A DNA stretch of 54,306 bases from Phaeoceros laevis (Eukaryota > Anthocerotophyta > Anthocerotopsida > Notothyladales), in NCBI GenBank assembly GCA_049999765.1, contig JBNGIQ010006873.1:1-54306 (forward strand). Direction: 5' to 3'. Below, in pieces: positions 1-9,887 of this stretch. The notes under the pieces were generated by a model, which did no database searches, was not told the origin of the DNA, and saw only the letters and a list, made by a program, of their open reading frames with translations. The position numbers and the translations under genes are program-made. Position 1 is the first letter of the stretch. Each line of letters starts with the position of its first letter.

Positions 1-352
1 GGTGGGAGAAAGGAGAAAGGATATTGCGCTTAAGGTAGAGAGCACAAATGCACGTGTGAAGCAGGAAGGGGGCCACGTACCTCACACAAAGTTGGTGTTG
101 AAGGCACTGAGTGAGAAGGAAAAGGAAGATGTGCTTTGTGGGCATGCTGAGAAGCTAGCTCTGGCGTTTGGTCTGTTGAACACGCCAAGTGGGACACCTC
201 TGGTGGTAACGAAGAATCTACGCATGTGCAGCGACTGCCACAGCTCCACGGAAATCATGTCAAGGCTTGAACAGAGAGACATTGTGGTAAGGGATGGGTA
301 CCGTGTGCATCGATTCGCAAACGGGCGTTGCAGTTGTAAGGGTCGACCGTGA
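1..352 (+). CDS. PPR protein, DYW deaminase domain, 3' end only
   Basis: This is the C-terminal ~117 residues of a PPR RNA-editing factor whose body lies upstream of the window; the frame is open from base 2. It shows the cytidine-deaminase core: HAEK with the catalytic Glu, then LRMCSDCHSS with the CxxCH zinc ligands, then VHRFANGRCSCKGRP with the second metal-binding HxxxCxC pattern. The last three residues are Gly-Arg-Pro rather than Asp-Tyr-Trp. The segment before HAEK reads EGGHVPHTKLVLK, a diverged PG box. In known family members this domain deaminates C, or in the GRP-type variant is linked with U-to-C conversion, in organelle transcripts. It closely matches the genes at 9888-12740 and 46927-49896. 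The stop codon is at 350-352. Confidence 0.9.
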   Translation, partial: VGERRKDIALKVESTNARVKQEGGHVPHTKLVLKALSEKEKEDVLCGHAEKLALAFGLLNTPSGTPLVVTKNLRMCSDCHSSTEIMSRLEQRDIVVRDGYRVHRFANGRCSCKGRP

Positions 353-404
353 GAATACTGAAGATCTAGCCAGTGCTGAGGTGTGTGCGAGAGATCGTTG
401 TTTT

Positions 405-516
405 TCTGTTGGGTGCGAATGTGCTTGCTGAACTCTATCCCCGTCAAACTGGGAATTGTTGTCTTTCTCTTGGGGTGAATGTGCGTGCTTAACTCTATCC
501 CCGTCAAAATGAGAAA
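405..516 (+). repeat. Two-copy direct repeat downstream of the DYW gene
   Basis: The phrase GAATGTGC.TGCT.AACTCTATCCCCGTCAAA occurs at about 416-450 and again at 476-510, some 60 bp apart with a few mismatches. It lies in non-coding sequence after the stop at 352. Nothing else is recognised between 353 and 757. Confidence 0.6.
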
Positions 517-757
517 TGGACAGGGATCGCGGACACTGATCCACCGCGTATCAGAACACAGAATGATGTGTCTCCTCCCATACTGAAAAGAAAGGGAGCT
601 GATTGGAAGTGAGAACAGGGGCTTTTTCCAGTGGATACCCGGGGATATTTGAAGAACATATTGAATGAGGACAGGGGCTTGTAAGGGTGAAAGGCAATTC
701 CTGTCAAAGCCTGGCCCTATAATTGTTTGAGCTGATCTGTTTGTTCATTCATCACAG

Positions 758-889
758 CCGGAGTGGATGGCTGCTGAAGTACTCCGAGATGAACAGGCGA
801 CTGAGAATTGTGTTGTGTACTGCTTTGGGGTGGTTATGTGGGAGTTGATAACTTTGCAGAAGCCTTGGAATGGACCAAGTTCGGTGCAG
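758..889 (+). pseudogene. Orphan exon of a Raf-like (CTR1/EDR1-type) MAPKKK
   Basis: Translation from 758 reads [13 protein letters not shown], then [20 protein letters not shown], then GPSSVQ. This is kinase subdomains VIII-IX of plant Raf-like kinases (usual form PEWMAPEVLR...DVYSFGVILWELxTLxxPW). An AG acceptor lies just before 758 and a GT donor at 890, so it looks like one complete internal exon of 132 nt, exactly 44 codons. No other kinase exon is visible on either side. Two landmark residues are changed: the APE Pro is Ala, and the near-invariant Asp of the DVYSFG motif is Val. These changes and the isolation indicate a relic rather than a gene. Confidence 0.75.
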
Positions 890-1110
890 GTTGGTGAAGC
901 ATGCACTATGACTGTTCCTTTTTTATTATCTGCATCCGGGTGCCTTGATTGTTTTCAAGCATTGTGTGACGCCCAATATGTGTCGATGTACAAATCTGAG
1001 ACCCATGGCTGGTGCAGGTAGGTGCTGTTGGTTGACAGGGTAGACGACTTCAAATTCCCAGCAACACCTCACCGCAAGTTTGGAGTGGAGTGATGGGATT
1101 TTGATGCTGT

Positions 1111-1362
1111 TTGGTTGTGTCATTGCTGAATGCCACACACCACGCTGTTTTTGGTCTCTTGAACACCCCAGATGGCACACCTCTGCTGGTAACGGAAACC
1201 CTGCGGATGTGCAGGGACTGCCACTCTTCACTGAGATTATGTGAAGGATTGAAAAGCGGGACATCGTTGTTACGGACGCATACCGTGGGCATCGAGTCTG
1301 GTGGGCAGTGCCCTGAAGCTGTAAGGCTGGACATTGACAGAGAAGAAAAATTGGCAAACTGA
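1111..1362 (+). pseudogene. Rearranged DYW-domain fragment
   Basis: The frame contains FGLLNTPDGTPLLVT and LRMCRDCHSS, the middle of a DYW domain like that at 9888-12740. After CRDCHSS it drifts out of frame, so the terminal HxxxCxC part is lost from this frame. The DNA just before it (TCATTGCTGAATGCC) matches the E1 region of the 9888 gene (TCATTGCTGAATGCCTGTAAG at about 12149), so some 400 bp between these points have been deleted. The DNA after it (AGCTGTAAGG...GACATTGA.AGAGAAGAAAAA) matches bases just before and after the 9888 gene's stop. It is a dead copy of that gene's 3' end. Confidence 0.7.
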
Positions 1363-1777
1363 AGCAGTTCCACCACCTGCCTGCTCCTGCAAAATTGAGA
1401 GCTACCTGATTGGAACATGGAAGATATGTATGAATTGTAACAGCTTATGGAGATGCCTATTGGAGATGGCGATTGACCATCATGAACCTGCCCGAGCTGC
1501 ACAGCATGATTCAGAAGCAGATCTGGCCTTGTGGCATGAGGTTGCAGAAGGGGAGAGTGAGGAAGGCCCACATGGGACCCGATGCTAGCTAGATATGCTG
1601 TAAACAGCTTTTGTGGGTCCGATCCACCAGAAATTTGCCCAATCAAACACCAGAAATAAAGTCTCCATGTATTTACACTCAGATACATGTGCAACTTGGT
1701 GGTAAGTAGCGCCTCCTGAAACAATGGACTACAATGAATGGAATCTTGCCTGATAATAGTAACCATCGAATTGCTAA
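1363..1777. other. Intergenic, nothing recognised
   Basis: No domain, RNA gene or repeat was recognised between the DYW scrap and the 3' end of the polyphenol oxidase gene. Short open frames occur but resemble nothing I know. Confidence 0.4.
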
Positions 1778-3333
1778 TTAGGCGGTAGCCGCGGAGGGAG
1801 GGTCCTGGTAGTGCAGCCATGGATTGTCCACATGCTCCCAGTCGATCATCAAGTTGCGGTGGTCCAGCGCGTCCCGCACCGTCACCCGCACCAGCTCCGC
1901 TTGCTCGTCATAGAAGAAGAAGGCGGCGTCCAGGAAATCGGGGTGGTCCGACTCCCTGCCCCCCAGAGACTGCCACACCGCCCACAGCCGGTCGACGTTG
2001 GCATGGTGCGTCATGAAGAGGGCGTCCTTGACCGAGGAGTAGGGCATGCCCATATCCTCCAAGCCGTGGGCGGGGTCGGCGAGCCAGTGGTGCAGCCCGC
2101 CGTGCAGCTGGAACTCGAAGGTGTATTCCAAGCGGTGGTCGCTGAGGACGAGGTCGCGCATGGAGTCGCCGGCGCGGACGGGGGTGGACAGGAAGCGGTG
2201 GTGCAGGGGCGCGGCGCCGCTGGTCCAGGCCACGTAGGTGTGCAGCCGGTTGTTGTTCACCCGCCGGATGTCGTCCGGCCGGTCGTCGGGCATGCTGTTG
2301 TCCACGCTGAGGTCGACGATGTGGTCGGGGTTGCCCGGGGCGTGCTTGGGATGGCGCCGGGCGTGGGACAGCGCCGGGTACTCCTCCGGGTTGCGGTAGA
2401 AATGCGGGATGACGTTGGGCAGGAAGGCCTGGCCGTCGGCGAGCTCGGCGGACTGGTCGTCCCAATTCCAAAAGGGGAGCGTGAATTGGTCGTCGCCCAC
2501 CAGATGGGCCAGAATGCGCTCGAAGAAGAAGGTCTGCCTAGTTACGTGAGAAGAAGAAGAAATTGAGATAGATACATCGTTTCCTCGAATTCATTCATTC
2601 AGTCATTCATTCGTTCATTCCTGATAGTAGTAGTAGAAAGGTCATGCTAGCCGACTCCAGTCATTCAGTCATGCAGTCATTCAATCATTTATTCATTCAT
2701 TCATTCATTCATTGAGAGACCGACTTGTAAACTCGTTGGTGGTGGAATTACCTACCAGCGATGGAAAGGCAGCCAGAGCCAGTTGCGGTGAATGCTGTAC
2801 TCCAGATCCGGGAAGCCCTGCTGCATCACCATGTCGGCTCCCGGCACGCCGTACACGCAGTGCAGATGCGCCTGCTGGAACATGGAGCGGGGGTCGGTGT
2901 GCGGCAGGTCGCGCATGAGCTGGTAGGCGCGGTTGAGCTGCTCCAAGTAGGTCCTGTTGGCCGCCACCACTGGCAGGTGCGCGGCGCGGCGCACCCGCGC
3001 CCGCGCTGGCAGCGGCCTCTCCCGCAGGTACTGCGCCAGATCCTTGTAATGCAGGGGCAGGCCGCGGTCGCTCGCCAGGTCCGGCAGGGTGCAGCAATCG
3101 ACTTGCGGGTTTCTTGTGCCGGGATTGCAGGTGCGCCAGTCGGGGGTCAAGGGTGCTGCCGTCGCCACAACCAGCAGTATTGACAGGATCGTCAAGCTTG
3201 CACCAATTATGTCACCAGCAGCACTGCCGGCAATGGCAACAAATGCTGCAGCAGCCTGCGCATGCGGCAGCTGTTGCCGGTGCCGGACTCGCCCATGGCA
3301 GCTGCTGCACATCATGGCGGCCAGCAGGAACAT
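1778..3333 (-). CDS. PPO: Polyphenol oxidase (tyrosinase-type dicopper enzyme), two exons
   Basis: Exon 1 is 3333-2756 and exon 2 is 2537-1778, giving 445 residues across a 218-bp intron (donor GTAGGT, acceptor CTAG). The join restores FHRW-QTFFFERIL, matching PPO spacing. It oxidises o-diphenols to quinones, sometimes with monophenolase activity. The N-terminus has a hydrophobic stretch (residues ~43-60, signal or targeting), then Cys 69 and Cys-Cys 80-81, as in plant PPOs. CuA histidines are H158 (HLHC), H182 and H191 (FHRW). CuB is HGGLH (338-342) and the HH pair 370-371 in THHANVDRLW. A DWL domain follows (FLDAAFFFYDEQAELVRV to DNPWL). The chain ends there, so the C-terminal KFDV domain of full plant PPOs is absent. 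Gly162 sits where the thioether Cys is expected. The start is the first ATG of exon 1; an upstream exon is possible. Confidence 0.87.
2589..2716 (-). repeat. ATTC-rich microsatellite in the PPO intron
   Basis: Interrupted (ATTC)n/(GAAT)n runs fill most of the 218-bp intron. The longest uninterrupted stretch is near 2688-2714. Confidence 0.8.
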
Positions 3334-5000
3334 CGCTAGCTGAATGCAGGCCTGCCTGCGTCAAAACCAACAGGCCTCGAGTTACCTCCAAATCGTCTGA
3401 TGAGACTGTCACCACGGGTCCAAGTCCAGCCTCCTCAGGATATTATTGATCTATCCGGAGGGAGCAAGATGCCTGGCTGGCACTCGCTGGATGACCATAA
3501 TATGCAACTTCAATTTGGGTAAACTTGCACGACTGGATTAGCCCCACTGGCACTGCACTGCCAGTGGCAAAGCATTATAATTGCCATGCCAGCCAGGGCT
3601 GCAAATTAAGATTATGGGGTCCACATGTACGTGCTGGAGTTCCATCATATGCATGTTGACATGTTCAAGTCGAAGATCGAAGAGAGAGGGATCGGAGCTC
3701 GGAGGAGAGAGGTCTACTGGAATAGCAAAAGGATACGTATATTTACGTCCTGAGGCGGTTCCAATAAAAGCTGTGCATCCATGGCCAAGAGGGATCGGAG
3801 GAGCTAAACATGTGCATGCACTCTCATTGGCCGCAGCCTGACTTGCGTAACCCACGGAATCCACGGTTCGCGCTCATCATCGATATCGGCAAGCAATGCA
3901 ATTATGGCAACAAGTTAGGGACCCGTGATGGCACCGTGATTGGTCGCGATGGAGCGGGATCCGGAGCTCTAGCTAGCTCACTCTCAGTGTCTGTCATGTG
4001 CTAAATATCCAGCTAGCTGTACTAAGTTGTTGCCGGTCCCTTAAATGATATCCACAAGACAAATGTTGTGGGGACACTGAATATGCTAGCTAGGTTTGGC
4101 AAAGCGTGTTGGTGCCCGATTTCTGCTAACCAGCACCAGTGAAGTCTATGGCGATCCCCGTTCTTCAACATCCCCAGAAAGAAGAATATTGGGGCAATGC
4201 CAACCCCATTGGTATTCTTTTTACCCTTCACTGAACTCGTGATCTGCGATGTCTTTTCTCCAGGTGGAATGATCACAGGAAGTAGCATTTTCTTGGTACC
4301 ACGGTTCCTGTCCTTGTTTCTTCAACTGCTCAGCATTTATTTCATAAACACGTGGAGTGGGAGTGTCCCCATGTGAGGTCATGCGCTGCTTAGGCATTGC
4401 TGCAGCGAAAGCAACAGACGTGACAGATGTTTCAAATGAAGAAAGCGGTAGGTTTGGCACAGCCTTGCTTGATGTGTGGAAACAAATTCTACTGGAGGCA
4501 GCGTGCTTTGAGGATTCATGAAGACTAACAGGGTTTCTTTCCAGGTTGAAACTCATGAAATTGAGAGGACTCAACGGGAGATAATGAAGCATCGCAAAGC
4601 TCAACTTCACAATGAGTCTACAGGTGCTCTCCCTTGCGCAATCCGGGAATGACGTACAAATGGTGGATGCAGGTGGAGAAGGTAAGCTCACTGAGGAGCA
4701 AAAACTAGTGCTGACATGCAAATGAATCATCACATCCAGAGGTGGAGATGAGTCAATAGCAGATGTAGATGATGGGCTAAGCACCTTCGGAGTGAGGATG
4801 AAGAGCCACAAGTCAGGAAAGCTGTTCTTGGGAGGCCAAAGAAGGCCAAGCTTGAGACAGGGGGCAGCATGAGGACGCTCAGGGCTGGACCTGTTACCAA
4901 GTTTAGCTCAGGAATCTTATCTATCCATGTCAAAAACAAGTGTTTGGAATGTTCCAGCAGTGGATGTGGCAGATGCTAATGTCATGCATGCATGGTATCC
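3334..5000. other. Upstream region of PPO, no gene recognised
   Basis: No confident gene is seen. A plus-strand stretch at about 4550-4655 follows a pyrimidine-rich tract plus CAG and translates to a charged helix-like sequence, and 4800-4970 encodes a Lys/Arg-rich stretch (LGRPKKAKLE). These could be exon remnants, but I cannot assign them to a family. Confidence 0.3.
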
Positions 5001-5017
5001 ATGAGCATCGTATTTTT

Positions 5018-5260
5018 AGTGCAGCATGTTTCGTGGCACGTTTCTTAGTTTCGTGGCATGTCTCGAAGTACGCCGTTTTTGTAGTGCAGCATGTTTCATA
5101 TAGCATGTTTCATAGTTTCGTGGCATGTCTCAAAGTACGCCGTTTATTTAGTGCAGCATGTTTCGTGGCATGTCTCACAGTACGTCGTTCGTATAGTGCA
5201 GCATGTTTCGCGTCATGTCTCACAGTGTGTTGTTTTTTTAGTGCAGCATGTTCGTGGCAC
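5018..5260 (+). repeat. Minisatellite, about five copies
   Basis: The phrase AGTGCAGCATGTTTCGTGG followed by CATGTCTC.CAGTACG.CGTT recurs with copies starting at 5018, 5083, 5150, 5195 and 5240. The last two intervals are 45 bp. The first two are 65-67 bp because of an extra partial unit. Confidence 0.85.
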
Positions 5261-5300
5261 AGCTCCCCGGTCAAACACTATCTATCTATCTACCTGTCTC

Positions 5301-5369
5301 TTACGAATGCATTTTCCAGGGAGTTGAGAATGAGCTACATTCTCAACTCCTTGGAAATTGCATTCGGAA
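5301..5369. repeat. Near-perfect 32-bp foldback hairpin
   Basis: The arm at 5301-5332 and the arm at 5338-5369 are reverse complements with about three mismatches, separated by the loop AGCTA. It follows a TCTATCTATC tract. It could be a minimal foldback transposon or a small-RNA hairpin. No coding role is seen. Confidence 0.8.
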
Positions 5370-5724
5370 TAACAAAATCCTCTCCATGGTTCGCCTCAGC
5401 GCAGCTCAGAATTTTGTTGGCATTTGAAAAGTAACAGATTTGTCGTTGGCGCCTTTCCACTTTGGATATCAAGTTGTGGCTATGTGACACTTTCACCATA
5501 CGTATAGTTGTCCCTTCGGGTATCCTGTTCAGAGCAAACGCAGCAGCCAGTGTCCTGCTATGTTGACAAGGAAGCATACTAGCTGCGTGACACAGCTATA
5601 CTTCCTTCTCAACCGTCCCGCAACGACGACTTAATATGCACAGCGACTTAATATGCACGGCATCTTCTTTCTTCATTTCCGGAACTCAGCTGTCTACTCC
5701 TGCCTTGCCTGGGTACCTTCACTG

Positions 5725-8592
5725 TCAGGGGTTTTTGTCCCCAACCACAAACGTATGCACCACTCCCTCCTGGTCAGTCCACCAGCTATGGCCTGGCTTC
5801 TTCCATGCGCCACTTCTCACTCTCCTGGCCTGCATCTCCTTTGCCTCCTCCCACATCTGAGCTTTTGCATATATATTATACATCAACACATAAGCTGCGC
5901 TGTCCTTGGCATCCAGCCTCACCGCAAACTCAAAAGCCTGCTGCCCAATCTCGACGTTCTTCCACGTCCCACAAGCAGCTAACAGTGTGTGCCACACCAC
6001 ACCATTCGGTGGAAAAGGCATAGTCTTGGCCATCTGTAGCGCCTCATCCAGTTGCCCTGCACGGCCAAGAAGATCCATCATACACGTGTAGTGCTCTACT
6101 GTTGGACTGATGCCATACTCGGTCCTCATGGCCGCAAAGTACTTACGGCCCTTCTCCACCAGACCCACATGACTGCATGCAGTCAGCACACTAAGCAAGA
6201 TGACGCCAGTTGGCTGTATGCACTCCAATCTCATTCTGTCAAGCAAGCCAAACACAGCATCACAAGCTCCTTGCCGGGTATACCCACCGAGAAGTGCACC
6301 CCATGCCTCAGCACTTCTTTCACGTAACGAATCAAAAACCTGCTGCGAATCAGACATGCTCCCACACTTGGCATACATATTGACCAATGCAGCTCCCACC
6401 ACCACATCAGAGTGGAATCCACATTCCTTGATCTGTGCATGGAGCTGCTTTCCCAGAGGTAGAGCTGCTACCATTGCACATGCCTGTAGGAGGCACACAA
6501 ATGTAACAGAATTTGGAGGACAGAGACCTTCCTCTTGCATACCACTGTAAAGTCTAAGGGCCTCCTCGCCGATCCCCTGCTGGACATACCCTGCAATCAT
6601 GGCGGTCCATGTCACCACGTCTCTTTGTGGAAGTGCATGAAACACTCTCCGAGCATCCTGTAAGCTCCCACACTTTGCATACATGTTTACCAAGCTGCTG
6701 CCTAGAGCAACATCACATTGTAGTCCTCGTTCGTTAATCTGTGCATGGAGCTGCTTTCCCTCATCCAGAGCTGCTACACCCATACCTGCGCATGCATGTA
6801 AGAGGGTTACGAATGTAACAGAGTTTGGAGGAGAGAGACCTTCTTGCATACTCCTGTAAAGACTCAGGGCTTCTTGACCCATCCCGTGCTGGGCATAACC
6901 TGCAAGCATTGCATTCCAGGTCACCACATTGCAGTCTGGAAGTCTGTCAAACACTCTGCGAGCATGCTCTACGCTGCCACACTTTGCGTACATGTTAACC
7001 AAGCTGCCGCCTAGAACCACATCCACTTGCAGTCCCTGTTGTTCAATCTGTGCATGCAGATGCTTTCCCGCATCTAGAGCTCCTATACCGACAGTAGCAC
7101 AAGCCTGCAGGAGGCATGAAAATGTAACTGAATTTGGAGGAGAGAGACCCTCCTGTTCCATACTACTGTAGAGGGTAAGGGCTGCCTGACCCATCCCCTG
7201 CTGGGCATAACCTGCAATCATGGCAGTCCATGCCACCACATTTCTTTCCGGAAGTCTGTTGAACACGCCTCGAGCATCCTTCAAGCTACCGCACTTTGCA
7301 TACATGTTAACCAAACTGCCACCTAGAATCACATCATCTTGCAGCCCCAGTTCCTCAATCTGTGCATGTAGCTCCTTTCCCTCATCCAGAGCTACTACAC
7401 CAAGACTGGCACAGGCCTTTAGGAGGCATACAAATGTAACAGAATCTGGACGAGTGGGGCCTTCGAGTTGCATGCGCCTGTATAGACCAAGGGCCTCTCG
7501 ACCCATATCCTGCTGGGCATACCCTGCAATCATGGCAGTCCATATTACCACATTCCGCTCTGGAAGGTTGTCGAACACACTGCGGGCATCCTCTAAGCTT
7601 CCACATTTAGCATACATATCGACCAGGCAGTTGTGGACATAAATATCTGGCTTCTCTGGACTTGTAAGAATACGAGCATGGACGTCCTTGCCGGTGTCTA
7701 AGTCTCCCACACTCTTACAAGCTGTAAGAACTGATGAATAGATATGGTTGTTCGGCTTAACAGCAGATTCAAGCATCTGTCGATACAGGCGTATAGCGTT
7801 TGTAGCCTTTCCATGTCTAGCATGTGTTAAGATGATGTTAGCCCAAGTATGGGCGCTTGGTGTACAGACCGTGCCAAAGACTCGCATTGCTTCCTCCAAC
7901 CTGCCATGCGAAGCATACAGACCGATGAGATGGGTGGCCAGGAAATCGTCTCCCTCATACCCACTTTCGACGGTGAGAGCATGAACGCGTCTGCCGAGAA
8001 CCAGGTCCTTGTCAGCAACGCACCGTTTGAGGACACAATAGAAGAGGTTGTTGGGTACATGGCATCCTCGCTGCACCAGCATGTCTAAAGCATCCACAGC
8101 GTCATGAATCCTTCCACCGTCACATAGCTTCCTGCAAATTCCAACCTCTAAACGGCTATCATGCGCTGCGCAACCTCGTGACCCATGATCTGAGGTGGAT
8201 GCAGACTCACGAGGGCCATTTATCCCAGCCTCCCACCTGGCTACCTGCGAGTCCACCCAAGCTGGCTTGTGGTGATTGTTTAGCCAAAGGCCAACCATGG
8301 GCTCCTTCTGCTTAAAGTCAGTATATCGGGGAGTTGGCTTGCTCCGTCCTTTCTCCCACCACTGTGTCGGATGTGAGAAACACTCTCGCCATGTAAAATC
8401 CTGAAGCTCCTCCGGAGGCATTCCTTTCTCTGGAAAGGATGCTTGGCATTTCCGGCACCACACCTTCCGAGCTAGGTGGCCAGGGGCTTCAGACCCACGT
8501 GTCCTACGTACTTCGCATACTTGTGGTGGCAAACAGGTAGCCAACTTCGTGCAGGTCTGCCCAAAATCTACCTGAAACCGGCTGGCAGCCAT
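5725..8592 (-). CDS. PDF-PPR protein, PLS class, E-type ending (955 aa)
   Basis: This is a predicted organellar RNA-binding editing factor. It starts at an ATG with MAASRFQVDF. Residues ~46-49 form a CRKC pair, then residues ~67-113 form an OSB-type PDF motif (FTWRE..SHPTQWWE, TDFKQK, LWLNNHHKPAWVDSQ). About 21 PPR motifs in P-L-S order follow, with very similar modules such as LVNMYAKCGSLKDAR and NVVAWTAMIAGYAQQGMGQ. The end has E1 (AAYVLMYNIYAKAQMWEEA) and E2 (AWKKPGHSWWTD to VVGDKNP) and stops there, so there is no deaminase domain. Such proteins usually define the RNA site and borrow a DYW partner. It lies head-to-head with the gene at 9888. It has no introns as read. Confidence 0.92.
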   Translation of the reverse strand: MAASRFQVDFGQTCTKLATCLPPQVCEVRRTRGSEAPGHLARKVWCRKCQASFPEKGMPPEELQDFTWRECFSHPTQWWEKGRSKPTPRYTDFKQKEPMVGLWLNNHHKPAWVDSQVARWEAGINGPRESASTSDHGSRGCAAHDSRLEVGICRKLCDGGRIHDAVDALDMLVQRGCHVPNNLFYCVLKRCVADKDLVLGRRVHALTVESGYEGDDFLATHLIGLYASHGRLEEAMRVFGTVCTPSAHTWANIILTHARHGKATNAIRLYRQMLESAVKPNNHIYSSVLTACKSVGDLDTGKDVHARILTSPEKPDIYVHNCLVDMYAKCGSLEDARSVFDNLPERNVVIWTAMIAGYAQQDMGREALGLYRRMQLEGPTRPDSVTFVCLLKACASLGVVALDEGKELHAQIEELGLQDDVILGGSLVNMYAKCGSLKDARGVFNRLPERNVVAWTAMIAGYAQQGMGQAALTLYSSMEQEGLSPPNSVTFSCLLQACATVGIGALDAGKHLHAQIEQQGLQVDVVLGGSLVNMYAKCGSVEHARRVFDRLPDCNVVTWNAMLAGYAQHGMGQEALSLYRSMQEGLSPPNSVTFVTLLHACAGMGVAALDEGKQLHAQINERGLQCDVALGSSLVNMYAKCGSLQDARRVFHALPQRDVVTWTAMIAGYVQQGIGEEALRLYSGMQEEGLCPPNSVTFVCLLQACAMVAALPLGKQLHAQIKECGFHSDVVVGAALVNMYAKCGSMSDSQQVFDSLRERSAEAWGALLGGYTRQGACDAVFGLLDRMRLECIQPTGVILLSVLTACSHVGLVEKGRKYFAAMRTEYGISPTVEHYTCMMDLLGRAGQLDEALQMAKTMPFPPNGVVWHTLLAACGTWKNVEIGQQAFEFAVRLDAKDSAAYVLMYNIYAKAQMWEEAKEMQARRVRSGAWKKPGHSWWTDQEGVVHTFVVGDKNP

Positions 8593-9887
8593 CCGGCGCG
8601 CAACATTTTCACAACCTAGTTGTTTGCTCGAACACTACGTCCCCTGAGTAGTTGGGCTGGGTGAGAAACTCGCTTCTCTGAGAAGGAAATGGGACAAGCA
8701 TACGAGCGGTGTAGAAGTTGCAAGTGGACAGATAGCCAAAGCTTCCATGTTCGTCTGGGGTACTGAAGAATTGCAGAAAAACACAACAGCAAACGCAAGG
8801 GGGAGCACAAGCGCCCTGCCTCCCCTGGTGAAGCCCTCCACGGACGGCCATTCGTGGGGGGACGGGCGACGGCCATCGCCCGCGGCCCTTCATATGGGCA
8901 CCTTTCTCGGGGCCCGTCTGCCCCGACGGCCACACCGCGTCGAGGCGCTGGACGGGCTGGCCGTCGTGGCCTGTTTTTTGACTTTGAGTCCCCCAGTAAG
9001 TTAGCCGTAAATTACCCTCTTACAGGAGTGCGCCCTCGAATCGTGCAAGGTGAGCCGGGTCCTCTACTGCCTACTACTGTAGTAAGCGGAAAGCGGCCCT
9101 TACGAAAAGTGGATCTTCGGCCGGTTTCGCTCGCACGCATTTTTAGTAAAAAGGGAAACCGAAACCCCACAAGGAAAGCGGGCCTAAGGGCTAACCGACT
9201 CCTAACTACAGCGCTAGCCTAGCACTACCGTGAAGCAAAAAATGTGACTGGGACCTGGACTGGACTGAAGCTCGTCTGCTAAAAACTCCAGTGCTGAGTG
9301 GTGGAGTGGTCGATTGGCAGTCAGTGGGGGATAACGCCGTTTTGAGCAGATGTTGTGGTGAGTGGAAAAACTTTGTCTAGTCCCTGTGTCTGTTGTTGTT
9401 TGATCGAGGTTGGGCTCCGGATCCAGCCGAGGGACTTGATAACTCGTGTTATAATCCCGGCGGGCCTGAGGGAAGATTTGGAGTGAGCATTTAGTTGTTC
9501 TGGTGCCTGTGGGTGTATGATGAAATTACACAATTAGACGCATTGTATGCTGGACCAGATTGGTGTGATATGGCTGTCTCAGGGCCGGAATGTATCTCGT
9601 TTGGACACCATCGTGGCTGTCAAAATATTTCTCCCTAATGGGTAAGTCGCCGGGGATTGCTAAGTCACCGGGGCTGACAGTCAGCAGGCAGGATGACCTT
9701 GTAGGCTTGTACTGTTCTCGAAGTGTTTCTTTGTTTAAACCTTAGTAGATGTCCGGAACAGTCATCAATTGGGGGTACTGCTGTTATGCATACATATCAA
9801 ATCCTTTAGGCATACCCTGGACTTCTACTGCTGCTGCTGCTGGAAAACCTGCAATTGGTTCACACAGAATTGCGCACTGCAAACGGG
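8593..9887. promoter_or_regulatory. Shared upstream region of two divergent PPR genes
   Basis: This 1.3-kb spacer separates the starts at 8592 (-) and 9888 (+) and must hold both promoters. No clear core elements were identified. A frame at about 8990-9222 has an Arg/Lys-rich, organelle-like look, but I could not identify it. A TAG at 9807-9809 closes the 9888 frame, and a TTTAG at the same place could be a splice acceptor for an upstream leader exon. Confidence 0.45.

Noticed and set aside
1811-2566. Plus-strand frame of 251 codons across the polyphenol oxidase exon
   Set aside because: It is the antisense of the CuB exon in GC-rich DNA; its protein is low-complexity Val/Gly/His and matches nothing.
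4550-4975. Two plus-strand coding-like stretches after a pyrimidine tract and CAG
   Set aside because: They do not join into a recognisable protein, and the opposite strand also has a long frame of no known family.
8854-9222. Open frame with an Arg/Lys-rich, organelle-like protein (SGKRPLRKVDLRPVSLARIF)
   Set aside because: It looks like a possible mitochondrial DNA insertion, but I cannot match it to a named gene, so it is not called.
9855-9887. Upstream extension of the 9888 PPR frame
   Set aside because: There is no ATG between the stop at 9807 and 9888; the extension would need a TTG start or an unproven leader exon.
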